NCBI RefSeq assembly: GCF_029601685.1
Contig: NZ_JARRIR010000003.1
Coordinates: forward strand, 124,001-188,000
Length of the DNA stretch: 64,000 nucleotides
From: Metarhizobium sp017305935
GTDB lineage: Bacteria; Pseudomonadota; Alphaproteobacteria; Rhizobiales; Rhizobiaceae
Direction of reading: 5' to 3'
The notes beneath the pieces were generated by a model. It had not been told where the DNA came from. It made no database searches and worked only from the letters and a program-made list of their open reading frames with translations. Positions 17,816-25,744 of this stretch are shown here, piece by piece; the stretch's first letter is position 1, and each line of letters opens with the position of its first letter. Position numbers and translations under genes: made by a program.

Positions 17816-17998
17816 GCTTCACGCAAGCGCTATTTTTGATAGCTCCCTGCTGTCCGCCGTTAGGGATTCTGCTGCGATGCTGAATCAAATGCTGTTATAT
17901 ATATTGAAATAAAACAACTTTTCTGACGATCAGGAGCAAATGCGCGCTGCCGACCCTGAAAACCGATGGAATTCGCGATTGACGCGTTGATGAAGCAA

Positions 17999-18006
17999 TA
18001 CTAGTA
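17999..18006. promoter_or_regulatory. Palindrome TACTAGTA near the FAH gene start
   Basis: An 8-bp perfect palindrome with a CTAG core, 27 bp upstream of the FAH start codon. It shares ACTAG with the two TAGTNNNACTA sites but not their spacing, so it may be a half-site arrangement for the same regulator or unrelated. Confidence 0.3.
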
Positions 18007-18032
18007 ATTGCCCACCCAAGGAGGACTTCTTC

Positions 18033-19178
18033 ATGAGCATCGATTTTCCCGAGAATGCGCGCCTGATCGGCCGCGTCTGGCGCCCCGAACTGGAAGGCCC
18101 GTCCGTGGTCATCATCCGCGACGGCGTGCTGTTCGACGTCACGCGCGAGGTCGCGACCGTCGCCGATTTTCTCGATGGCGACAGCGTCGCTACCTATGAT
18201 TCCCTCAAGGGAGACCGCCTCGGCCCGGTCGACGATTTTCTGGCAAGCCCCGCCGAGATGGGCAACGGCGCGACCCGCGCCTGCCTGCTCGCCCCTTGCG
18301 ACCTGCAGGCGCTGAAGGCCTGCGGCGTCACCTTCGCCCGCTCGATGATCGAGCGCGTCATCGACGAGCGCACCGCCGGCGATCCGGCCCGCGCCGAGGC
18401 GATCCGCACCCGCATCGGCGATCTCATCGGCGGCAGCCTCACCAATGTCCGCGCCGGCTCCGAGGCATCGGACCATGTACGCGGCGTGCTGCAGCGCGAG
18501 GGCCTGTGGTCGCAATATCTGGAGGTCGGCATCGGCCCGGATGCTGAGGTGTTCACCAAGTCGCAGCCGATGTCGGCGGTCGGCCATGGGGCGCTGGTCG
18601 GCGTCAACAAGATCTCCAACTGGAACAATCCCGAGCCGGAAATCGTGCTGGCGGTGAATGCGCGCGGCGAGATTCGCGGCGCGACGCTCGGCAACGACGT
18701 CAACCTGCGCGATGTCGAGGGCCGTTCCGCCCTGCTGCTCGGCAAGGCCAAGGACAACAACGCCTCCTGCGCCATCGGCCCCTTCATCCGCCTGTTCGAC
18801 GAGGGTTTTTCCATCGCCGATATCGAGAAGGCGGAACTGTCCATGTCGGTGCGCGGCACGGATGGCTTCGAACTTTCCGGCCGCTCCAACATGGCCGAGA
18901 TCAGCCGTGCGCCGGCCGAGCTGGTGCGCCAGACGCTGTCGAGCCATCAATATCCCGATGGCTTCATGCTGTTCCTCGGCACCATGTTCGCGCCGACCCA
19001 GGATCGCGGCACGCCCGGCAGCGGCTTTACCCATCACGAGGGCGATGTCGTCGAGATCGCCACGCCGCTGCTCGGCACGCTCTCCAACACCGTCACCTCC
19101 TGTGAGAAAGCCGCCCCGTGGACGTTCGGCGCCCGCGCCCTGATGCGCAATCTCGTCAAGCGCGGCGTGCTGGCATGA
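18033..19178 (+). CDS. Fumarylacetoacetate hydrolase family protein, 2-keto-3-deoxy-pentonate dehydratase/hydrolase-like
   Basis: 381-aa FAH-fold protein with the long N-terminal region seen in the XylX/2-keto-3-deoxy-sugar-acid group rather than the short bacterial FAH proteins. Recognisable segments are GVTFARSMIERVIDE (about 94), metal-site region NNPEPEIVLAVNARGEI (about 195), GNDVNLRDVEGRSALLLGKAKD (about 215, key E and D) and GTPGSGFTHHEGDVVEI (about 325). Likely a Mg-dependent step late in an oxidative sugar-acid pathway, either dehydrating 2-keto-3-deoxypentonate or hydrolysing a 2,4-dioxo acid. AAGGAGGA precedes ATG 18033. First gene of a three-gene plus-strand operon. Confidence 0.82.
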   Translation: MSIDFPENARLIGRVWRPELEGPSVVIIRDGVLFDVTREVATVADFLDGDSVATYDSLKGDRLGPVDDFLASPAEMGNGATRACLLAPCDLQALKACGVTFARSMIERVIDERTAGDPARAEAIRTRIGDLIGGSLTNVRAGSEASDHVRGVLQREGLWSQYLEVGIGPDAEVFTKSQPMSAVGHGALVGVNKISNWNNPEPEIVLAVNARGEIRGATLGNDVNLRDVEGRSALLLGKAKDNNASCAIGPFIRLFDEGFSIADIEKAELSMSVRGTDGFELSGRSNMAEISRAPAELVRQTLSSHQYPDGFMLFLGTMFAPTQDRGTPGSGFTHHEGDVVEIATPLLGTLSNTVTSCEKAAPWTFGARALMRNLVKRGVLA

Positions 19179-20128
19179 GCCGGGTCGTCGTCACCGATCA
19201 CGCCTTTTCCGGTGTGGCGCGGGAGCGCGCGGCGGCGCAAAGTGCGGGCGCGGCGTTTTCCGAGCACCAGTGCCGCAGCGAGGCGGAAACGCTGGAAGCG
19301 GTCGAAGGCGCCAATGTCGTCTTCAACAATTTCGCGCCGATGAACGCGCGCACCATGGGCGTCATGGCCAAGGGCGCGACCGTCATTCGCTACGGCGTCG
19401 GGGTCGACAATGTCGATCTGCCGGCTGCGAAGAACCTCGGCATCCACGTCTGCAACGTGCCGGATTACGGCGTCGAGGAGGTCGCCGACCACGCGAGCGC
19501 CATGGCGCTGTCGCTCGCGCGCAAGCTCGGGCGCTACGATGCCGGCATCCGCGCCGGCGAATGGAAGATCGGCGCCATGGTCGATCATGTGCGTTCGCTC
19601 AGCCAGTCCACCGTCGGCCTCGTCGGCTTTGGCCGCATCGCCCGGGCGCTGGCGCGGCGGATGCAGGCTTTTGGCGCGACGGTGATCGCCTACGATCCCT
19701 ATGTTTCGGCCGAAGACGCCGAGGCCGCGCAGGCGAAAATGCGGACTCTGGCGGAGGTCATCCGCACGGCCGATATCCTCTCCCTGCATGTGCCTCTGAC
19801 ACCCGAGACCCGGCATATGATCGGCCGCGCCGAACTCGCCACCATGAAAAAGGGCGCGATCCTGATCAACGTCTCGCGTGGCGGGCTGGTCGATGAGGCG
19901 GCACTGGCTGAGGCCCTGGAGAATGGCCATCTCAGCGGCGCCGGCCTCGATGTCTTCGAAAAGGAGCCGCTGCCGGCCGATGCCGCCCTGCGGAGCGCGC
20001 CGCACACCATCGTCTCCCCCCACGCCGCCTTCTTCTCCGATGCCTCGGTGAACCGCCTGCAGCAACTGGCGGCAGAGGAAGGTTTGCGGGCGCTGAAGGG
20101 CGAGCCGCTGCGCTGCGCCCTGACTTGA
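19175..20128 (+). CDS. D-isomer-specific 2-hydroxyacid dehydrogenase
   Basis: 317-aa NAD(P)-dependent dehydrogenase. The NAD motif is GLVGFGRIAR (about residue 149). Catalytic residues are Arg in NVSRGGLVDE (about 232), Glu in DVFEKEPL (about 261) and His in SPHAAFFSD (about 284). Overlaps the FAH stop by 4 bp (ATGA), so the two are translationally coupled. In this setting it may reduce glyoxylate or hydroxypyruvate, or oxidise a sugar acid; the substrate cannot be read from sequence. Confidence 0.88.
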   Translation: MSRVVVTDHAFSGVARERAAAQSAGAAFSEHQCRSEAETLEAVEGANVVFNNFAPMNARTMGVMAKGATVIRYGVGVDNVDLPAAKNLGIHVCNVPDYGVEEVADHASAMALSLARKLGRYDAGIRAGEWKIGAMVDHVRSLSQSTVGLVGFGRIARALARRMQAFGATVIAYDPYVSAEDAEAAQAKMRTLAEVIRTADILSLHVPLTPETRHMIGRAELATMKKGAILINVSRGGLVDEAALAEALENGHLSGAGLDVFEKEPLPADAALRSAPHTIVSPHAAFFSDASVNRLQQLAAEEGLRALKGEPLRCALT

Positions 20129-20138
20129 GGATTTTGCG

Positions 20139-20900
20139 ATGAGCTACCTGAAACAATTCGACCTTTCCGGCCGCACCGCGCTGGTCACCGGCGCGGGGCA
20201 GGGCATCGGCGCCGAATGCGCCACGGCCCTTGCCGAGGCCGGCGCCCATATCCGTTGCACCGACCGCGACGGCGACCGCGCGAAGGAAACGGCAAAACGC
20301 CTGACGGCCGCCGGCTTCAACGCCAGCGCCCATACGCTCGACGTCACCGATACGGCCGGGCTGGAAAAACTGGCGGCGGAGCTGCCGCCGCTCGATGCGC
20401 TCGTCTGCAATGCCGGCATCGTCACCAACACGCCGGCCGAGGACATGACCGACGACGAATGGGAGCGGGTGATCGGGGTCAACCTCACCGGCGTCTTCAA
20501 GACCTGCCGCGCCTTCGGCCGGCGGATGTTGTCGGCCGGGCGCGGTTCCATCGTCAATATCGGCTCGATGTCCGGCGATATCGTCAACACGCCGCAGCCG
20601 CAATGCCACTACAACGCCTCCAAGGCCGGGGTGCATCACCTGACGCGCTCGCTGGCCGTGGAATGGGCAAAGCGCGGCGTGCGCGTCAACGCGGTCGCCC
20701 CGACCTATATCGCCACGCCGCTGCTCGACAAGCTGAACGAACAGCCGGAACTCATCCGCCGCTGGCTGGACCTGACCCCGATGGAGCGCATGGGAAAGCC
20801 ATCGGAAATCGCCGCCGTCGTCCTGTTCCTCGCCTCGGACGCCTCCAGCCTGATGACCGGCTCGATCGTCACGGCGGATGCCGGCTATACGGCGATCTGA
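20139..20900 (+). CDS. Short-chain dehydrogenase/reductase (polyol or sugar-acid type)
   Basis: 253-aa classical SDR. Cofactor motif TGAGQGIG (about residue 17) with Asp (CTDRDG) after the second strand favours NAD over NADP. NNAG equivalent is CNAG (about 90), catalytic Ser in GSMSGD (about 145), and the Tyr-Lys pair in YNASKAG (about 158). Third gene of the FAH operon, 10 bp after the hydroxyacid dehydrogenase. Either a polyol dehydrogenase feeding the FGGY kinase or a 2-keto-3-deoxypentonate 4-dehydrogenase feeding the FAH protein would fit. Confidence 0.88.
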   Translation: MSYLKQFDLSGRTALVTGAGQGIGAECATALAEAGAHIRCTDRDGDRAKETAKRLTAAGFNASAHTLDVTDTAGLEKLAAELPPLDALVCNAGIVTNTPAEDMTDDEWERVIGVNLTGVFKTCRAFGRRMLSAGRGSIVNIGSMSGDIVNTPQPQCHYNASKAGVHHLTRSLAVEWAKRGVRVNAVAPTYIATPLLDKLNEQPELIRRWLDLTPMERMGKPSEIAAVVLFLASDASSLMTGSIVTADAGYTAI

Positions 20901-20914
20901 TCGCGAAATGTAAA

Positions 20915-20946
20915 AAGGCGCGGGCGCTTTCGTTCGCCCGCGCCTT
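20915..20946 (-). terminator. 12-bp-arm hairpin, copy 1
   Basis: AAGGCGCGGGCG and CGCCCGCGCCTT around an 8-nt loop, 14 bp after the SDR stop. Read on the minus strand it is followed by a T5 run, as in an intrinsic terminator for the leftward CoA-transferase transcript; it also terminates the SDR side. Its arms are identical to those at 21117-21148. Confidence 0.6.
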
Positions 20947-20954
20947 CAGGCTGC

Positions 20955-21095
20955 TGACAAAGCTCCAAACCTCTCCGCCGTCATGCTCGGCCTTGTGCAG
21001 AGCATCCAAGCACGCAAAATAATCCATTTCCGTCAACGGCTTGTCGAGCGTGAGCAGATCCTTGGGACAAGCCCGAGGATGACGACGGAGTGTGG
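20955..21095. repeat. Palindromic intergenic mosaic element (RIME-like)
   Basis: Between the two identical hairpins lies about 140 bp with two more imperfect stem-loops: ATGCTCGG...AGAGCAT near 20981 and ATCCTTGGG-ACAAG-CCCGAGGAT near 21058-21080. They are arranged in the way I remember for rhizobial intergenic mosaic elements. The leftward 76-codon reading frame across it has no protein-like features. Family membership is from memory and unchecked. Confidence 0.4.
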
Positions 21096-21116
21096 GCAAG
21101 GTTTGTCAACAATCTG

Positions 21117-21148
21117 AAGGCGCGGGCGTTTTTAGTCGCCCGCGCCTT
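21117..21148. terminator. 12-bp-arm hairpin, copy 2
   Basis: Second copy of the AAGGCGCGGGCG/CGCCCGCGCCTT stem, here with loop TTTTTAGT, 24 bp downstream of the leftward CoA-transferase stop. Probably the first terminator of scoAB. Confidence 0.55.
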
Positions 21149-21172
21149 TCATCCTGTCGAAACGGCCGCGCC

Positions 21173-21820
21173 TCAGCCGGTGAGCGCCACCGAGAAATCC
21201 GCCTCCGTCTTGGCGCGGACGTCGTCGACGCTGACGCCGGGGGCGAGCTCGATCAGGGTCAGGGCCGTTTCGCCGCGCTTGGCGACGGTGAAGACGGCGA
21301 GATCGGTGATCACGAGATCGACGACGCGGCTGCCGGTCAGCGGCAGGGTGCAGCGCTTCAGCACCTTGGATTCGCCGCGCGCCTCATGTTCCATGACGAC
21401 GACGACGCGCTTGACGCCGGCGACCAGATCCATGGCGCCGCCCATGCCCTTGACCATCTTGCCGGGGATCATCCAGTTGGCGAGATCGCCGTTTTCGGCC
21501 ACCTGCATGGCGCCGAGGATCGACAGGTCGATATGCCCGCCGCGGATCATCGCAAAACTGTCGGCGCTGGAGAAGAAGCTGCTGCCCGGCAGCTCGCTGA
21601 TCGTCTGCTTGCCGGCATTGATCAGGTCGGCATCCTCTTCGCCCTCGTAAGGGAAGGGGCCCATGCCGAGCATGCCGTTCTCGCTTTGCAGCGTCACATG
21701 CACGCCTTCCGGGATGTAGTTGGCCACAAGCGTCGGAATGCCGATGCCGAGGTTGACGTAAAAGCCGTCCTGCAATTCGCGTGCGGCGCGCGCCGCCATT
21801 TCGTCCCGCGTCCAGGCCAT
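21173..21820 (-). CDS. scoB: 3-oxoacid CoA-transferase subunit B
   Basis: 215-aa beta subunit of a succinyl-CoA:3-ketoacid CoA-transferase (ScoB/PcaJ/AtoA family). The N-terminus has GFYVNLGIGIPTLVANY (about residue 19); the catalytic Glu is in SENGMLGMG (about 47) and GGHIDLSILGAMQV follows (about 92). ATG 21820 overlaps the subunit A stop by one base. With subunit A it transfers CoA to acetoacetate or a related 3-oxoacid. Confidence 0.9.
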   Translation of the reverse strand: MAWTRDEMAARAARELQDGFYVNLGIGIPTLVANYIPEGVHVTLQSENGMLGMGPFPYEGEEDADLINAGKQTISELPGSSFFSSADSFAMIRGGHIDLSILGAMQVAENGDLANWMIPGKMVKGMGGAMDLVAGVKRVVVVMEHEARGESKVLKRCTLPLTGSRVVDLVITDLAVFTVAKRGETALTLIELAPGVSVDDVRAKTEADFSVALTG

Positions 21821-22536
21821 CAGTTCGCTCCCACCTGTTCCCGTGCGCGCACGGTGCGTTTCTCGATCCGCTTCTCGATGCCCTTCACCTCGATGAGGCG
21901 CGACACGAAGATGCCCGGCGTATGGATATGGTCGGGATCGATGCGGCCCGGCTCGACCAGGTGCTCGACCTGGGCGACGGTGGTGTGCGCGGCGGTCGCC
22001 ATGACCGGGTTGAAGTTGCGCGCCGTCTTGCGGAAGACGAGATTGCCGTCGGTATCGGCGGTATGGGCATGCACCAGCGCCAGATCGGCGAACAGACCGG
22101 TTTCCATGACGTAGAGTTCGCCGTTGAACTCGCGCACGTCCTTGCCCTCGGCGATCTCGGTGCCGACGCCGGTCTTGGTGTAGAAGCCGGGAATGCCGGC
22201 GCCGCCGGCGCGGATGCGCTCGGCAAGCGTGCCTTGCGGGTTGAATTCGATCTGCAGCTCGCCGGCGAGATATTGCTGGGCGAACAGCGCGTTTTCGCCG
22301 ACATAGGAGGAGATCATCTTGTCGATCTGGCGCGTTTCCAAGAGGCGGCCGAGGCCAACGCCGTCGATGCCGGCATTGTTGGAGATCACCGTCAGGCCGC
22401 GCGCGCCGGATTCGCGCACCGCCTCGATCAGCACTTCGGGAATGCCGCACAACCCGAAACCGCCGGCCATGATGGTCATGCCATCCTTCAGCAGCCCGGC
22501 CAGGGCTGTCGTGGCATCTGAATAGACTTTCCGCAT
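21820..22536 (-). CDS. scoA: 3-oxoacid CoA-transferase subunit A
   Basis: 238-aa alpha subunit with the CoA-transferase signature MAGGFGLCGIPEVLIEAV (about residue 22), SNNAGIDG and the GGAGIPGFYTKTGVGTEIAEGK region (about 115-140). First gene of scoAB. The promoter region is shared with the divergent PAS-LuxR gene, which probably controls it. Succinyl-CoA:acetoacetate versus 3-oxoadipate specificity cannot be decided; no aromatic ring-cleavage genes are nearby, which favours ketone-body use. Confidence 0.9.
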   Translation of the reverse strand: MRKVYSDATTALAGLLKDGMTIMAGGFGLCGIPEVLIEAVRESGARGLTVISNNAGIDGVGLGRLLETRQIDKMISSYVGENALFAQQYLAGELQIEFNPQGTLAERIRAGGAGIPGFYTKTGVGTEIAEGKDVREFNGELYVMETGLFADLALVHAHTADTDGNLVFRKTARNFNPVMATAAHTTVAQVEHLVEPGRIDPDHIHTPGIFVSRLIEVKGIEKRIEKRTVRAREQVGAN

Positions 22537-22596
22537 ACTGCCTCCCGCAGGTTCGTTTCGCGCCGGAGGTTACGCCTTGAAAGCCAGGCCCTGTTA

Positions 22597-22612
22597 GCCG
22601 TATTTATACGGC
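22597..22612. promoter_or_regulatory. Palindrome abutting the LuxR start, putative operator
   Basis: GCCGTATTTATACGGC, a perfect 7-bp inverted repeat around TT, ends at the base before the LuxR ATG (22613) and sits 60 bp from the scoA start. The LuxR gene has no Shine-Dalgarno sequence, because the palindrome takes its place. This suggests autoregulation and possibly a leaderless message. Confidence 0.5.
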
Positions 22613-23212
22613 ATGACGCGAAATGCCATACCGATCGAGAGCTTTGCCAGGGACGCGGAACCGCGCTTTTCCCTGAACGAGATTCCCGTGCCCATGGTCT
22701 ATGCCACGCATCGCATCATCCGCGATTGCAACGACGCCTTCGCCGAGTTGTTCGGCTACGAGCGCGCCGACCTGATCGACAAGAGCTTCGCCGTCCTCTA
22801 CCCGAAAATCTCCGATTTCATCCGCACCGGAAAGGTGTGGCTGGAGCACCTGCCGGGCAGCCGCAGCTATTACGACGAACGCATCATGATGTCGGTGACC
22901 GGGCAGCGCTTCTGGTGCCAGGTGAACGGCAAGAGCTTTCAGCGTGACGATCCCTTCGCCCACGCGCTCTATTGCTTTCAGCGGCTGAACCGGCCGACCG
23001 CCAGCCCCCGGCTGGCGCTCACCGAACGCCAACACCAGATCCTCACCCTCGTCTCGCAGGGCAAGACCAATGCCCGCATTGCCGGGGAGCTCGATCTCTC
23101 GGTCCGCACCGTCGAATCCCACCGCGCCCGGCTGATGAAGATCACCGGCTGCGCGAATTCCGCGCAGCTGATCTCCTGGTTCCTGCATGCGCCGGAGACG
23201 CAGGATCGCTGA
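22613..23212 (+). CDS. PAS domain-containing LuxR-family regulator
   Basis: 199-aa regulator. A single PAS domain occupies about residues 20-125 (MVYATHRIIRDCNDAFAELFGY; WLEHLPGSRSYYDER) and a LuxR/GerE helix-turn-helix about 133-195 (LTERQHQILTLVSQGKTNARIAGELDLSVRTVESHRA). No receiver domain or phosphoacceptor Asp is present, so it senses a ligand or redox signal through PAS. Divergent from scoAB with a palindrome between, so likely its regulator. Confidence 0.88.
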   Translation: MTRNAIPIESFARDAEPRFSLNEIPVPMVYATHRIIRDCNDAFAELFGYERADLIDKSFAVLYPKISDFIRTGKVWLEHLPGSRSYYDERIMMSVTGQRFWCQVNGKSFQRDDPFAHALYCFQRLNRPTASPRLALTERQHQILTLVSQGKTNARIAGELDLSVRTVESHRARLMKITGCANSAQLISWFLHAPETQDR

Positions 23213-23229
23213 CAGCGCCGTCCTTCTCC

Positions 23230-24090
23230 TCAGGCGAACCGGCGGGCGAAGGCGACGCAGGCGACGATGACGGCGGTGACCGCGACCATCGAGGCGGCCA
23301 CGGGCTCGCCGAGCAGCAGCCCGGCCAGCGCCAGCCCGAAGAAGGGTTGCAGCAATTGCAACTGCCCGACGCTGGCGATGCCGCCGCGCGCCAGCCCGCG
23401 ATACCAGAACACGAAGCCGACGAGCATGCTGAACACCGAGACATAGGCGAGCCCGGCCCAGGCCGGCCAGCCGATGGCCTGCCATGAGCCCGGCAGCGTC
23501 ATCAGCGTGACGACCGCCATCAGCGGCGCCGAGAGCACCAGCGCCCAGGAAATCACCTGCCAGCCGCCGAGACGCCGCGACAGCGCCGCACCTTCGGCAT
23601 AACCCAGCCCGCAGAGCACGATGGCGGCGATCATCAGCAGGTCGCCGGCCGGCGACGACGCGCCGCCGTTCAGCAAGGCGAAGCCGACCACCGTGGCGCT
23701 GCCGAGCCCGGAAAACAGCCAGAACAACGGCTTCGGCCGCTCGCCGCCGCGCAGCACGGCAAAGACCGCCGTCGACAACGGCAGCAGGCCGATGAAGACG
23801 ATGGAGCGGGCCGAGGTGATATGCTGCAGCGCCAGCGCCGTCAGCAGCGGAAAGCCGACGACGACACCCAGCGCCACGACGGCCAGCGACTGGAGATCGC
23901 GCCGCCCCGGCCGCGCCTGCCGCAAGACGGCGAGCAGCGCCGCCGCCAGTGCCGCCGCGATCAACGCCCGCGCCGAGGTCAGGAACAGCGGCGACAGATC
24001 GGCCACCGCCACCCGCGTCGCCGGCAGCGAGCCGCTGAATATCACCACTCCGAGCAGTCCGCTGCCCCAGCCATCGATCGATGTCTTCAT
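23230..24090 (-). CDS. EamA/DMT-family transporter
   Basis: 286-aa membrane protein with about ten hydrophobic helices in two EamA repeats (about residues 8-135 and 150-280). The second repeat ends with the conserved ASVGQLQLLQPFFGLALAGLLLGEPV-type segment. Such proteins export amino acids or other small metabolites. Divergent from a MocR regulator, a pairing that usually means the regulator controls the exporter. Confidence 0.88.
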   Translation of the reverse strand: MKTSIDGWGSGLLGVVIFSGSLPATRVAVADLSPLFLTSARALIAAALAAALLAVLRQARPGRRDLQSLAVVALGVVVGFPLLTALALQHITSARSIVFIGLLPLSTAVFAVLRGGERPKPLFWLFSGLGSATVVGFALLNGGASSPAGDLLMIAAIVLCGLGYAEGAALSRRLGGWQVISWALVLSAPLMAVVTLMTLPGSWQAIGWPAWAGLAYVSVFSMLVGFVFWYRGLARGGIASVGQLQLLQPFFGLALAGLLLGEPVAASMVAVTAVIVACVAFARRFA

Positions 24091-24206
24091 CGTGTCCTCA
24101 TGATGCCGAGCGAGGGCGATCGCCCCGCTTTTATTGATGATACTATCGGTAAAGCGCTGGCCAAGTCAGATACGGATCAATACAATCCTCCTAAACTGTA
24201 TGGGTC

Positions 24207-25655
24207 ATGAAAGGCACACACTTGAGCGAACCCGAACACATGCCGACACGCGCCAGCCGCACCCTCGACGTCATGAAGGCAATCCGGGCCAAGATTGCCG
24301 GGCGCGCCTTGTCGGCGGGCGACCGGCTGCCGTCGATCCGTGCTTTCGCCGCCACCATGGGCGTTTCGCCTTCGACGGTGGTCGAGGCCTATGACCGGCT
24401 GGCGGCGGAGGGCTTGATCCGGGCGAGGCCGGGTTCGGGCTTTTATGTCTCGGCCGGCGCCCTGCCGCCGCTGTCGCTGGCCGGGGACCGGCCGCAGCAG
24501 GATCTCGCCGTCGATCCCTTCTGGGTGTCGCGGCAATCGCTGGATGCCGATCCCGCGGCGCTGAAGCCCGGCTGCGGCTGGCTGCCGGCCGAGTGGATGC
24601 CGGCCGAGGCGCTGCGCCGGGCCTTTCGCGCCGTGGCGCGCGGCGGCGACGGCCTGCTGGCGGAATATGGGGCGACGCGCGGCGCACCGACGCTCAGGCG
24701 CATCCTGATGGGCCGTTTTGCCGAGGAGGGGCTGGAGATTGCGCCCGACCAGGTGCTGCTGACCGGCTCGGGCACCCAGGCGATCGATCTCGTCTGCCGG
24801 TTGCTGCTGCGACCCGGCGATACGGTCCTGGTCGACGATCCCTGCTATTTCAATTTCCGGGCGCTGCTGCGCGCGCATCAGGCGAAGATCGCAAGCATTC
24901 CCTATACGCCTTCCGGGCCCGATATCGCCCGGTTCGAGGCGGTGCTCGCCGCCGAACGGCCTCGCCTCTACATCACCAATTCCGCCTTGCACAACCCGAC
25001 CGGCGCGACGCTTTCGCCCCGGACCGCGCACCGCCTGCTGACACTCGCCAGCGCCCACGACCTCGTGATCGTCGAGGATGATATCTTCGCCGATTTCGAG
25101 CCGGAGCCGTCCGCCCGGCTGGCCTTGCTGGACGGCCTGAGCCGGGTGATCCGCATCGGCAGCTTTTCCAAGACCCTGTCCGCCTCGGTGCGGTGCGGCT
25201 ATATCGCCGGCCGTGCCGACTGGATCGCCGAACTGGTCGACCTGCAGGTGGCGACCAGCTTCGGCGGCCCGAGCCCGGTGGCGGCGGAGCTGATCGCCGG
25301 CGTCCTCGCCGGCGGCGGCTATCGCAAGCACATGGAGGAACTGCGCCGCCGCCTGTCGCGGGCCAGGCGCGAAACGGCCGAAAAGCTCGCCGGCCTCGGC
25401 ATCGTGCCCTGGCTGATGCCGCGCGGCGGCTTTTACCTGTGGTGCCGCCTGCCGCAGGACGTCGATTCCGCCGCGCTTGCCCGCGCCGCCATCGCCGACG
25501 ATGTCGTGCTGGCGCCGGGCAACGTCTTCAGCGCCTCCCGTTCCGCCGCCGGCTTCATGCGTTTCAACGTCGCCCAGTGCGGCGACGCCCGGGTGATGGC
25601 CACCTTGCGCCGGGCGATGGCCGCTGCCCCGTCGGCGCCGGATACGGCGAATTAA
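24207..25655 (+). CDS. MocR/PdxR-type GntR regulator with aminotransferase-like domain
   Basis: 482-aa regulator. The N-terminal winged HTH (about residues 15-85: GDRLPSIRAFAATMGVSPSTVVEAYDRLAAEGLIRARPGSGFYV) is linked to a fold-type I aminotransferase domain (about 115-475). The PLP lysine is retained in SFSKTLSASVRCGY (Lys about 321) and NPTGATLS and VEDDIFADF are present. MocR proteins bind PLP and usually act as regulators, not enzymes. ATG 24207 lacks a clear Shine-Dalgarno sequence; ATG 24240 is an alternative. Divergent EamA gene is the likely target. Confidence 0.88.
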   Translation: MKGTHLSEPEHMPTRASRTLDVMKAIRAKIAGRALSAGDRLPSIRAFAATMGVSPSTVVEAYDRLAAEGLIRARPGSGFYVSAGALPPLSLAGDRPQQDLAVDPFWVSRQSLDADPAALKPGCGWLPAEWMPAEALRRAFRAVARGGDGLLAEYGATRGAPTLRRILMGRFAEEGLEIAPDQVLLTGSGTQAIDLVCRLLLRPGDTVLVDDPCYFNFRALLRAHQAKIASIPYTPSGPDIARFEAVLAAERPRLYITNSALHNPTGATLSPRTAHRLLTLASAHDLVIVEDDIFADFEPEPSARLALLDGLSRVIRIGSFSKTLSASVRCGYIAGRADWIAELVDLQVATSFGGPSPVAAELIAGVLAGGGYRKHMEELRRRLSRARRETAEKLAGLGIVPWLMPRGGFYLWCRLPQDVDSAALARAAIADDVVLAPGNVFSASRSAAGFMRFNVAQCGDARVMATLRRAMAAAPSAPDTAN

Positions 25656-25744
25656 CCTGCAAGGCGCAGAGTGCGGTGCGGGTCTTCATGGCCGTGGCAT
25701 TGCAGGCCGGGCAGCAAGTGCCGAACTAAGAAGGGGCTGACGAG

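Noticed and set aside
20869..21099. 76-codon minus-strand ORF downstream of the CoA-transferase
   Set aside because: It spans the hairpin and palindromic intergenic element; no ribosome site or protein-like pattern.
24091..24206. MocR direct-repeat operator between the EamA and MocR genes
   Set aside because: AT-rich words such as GATACTATC and ATCAATACAATC are present, but I could not find a convincing repeated unit, so no site is claimed.
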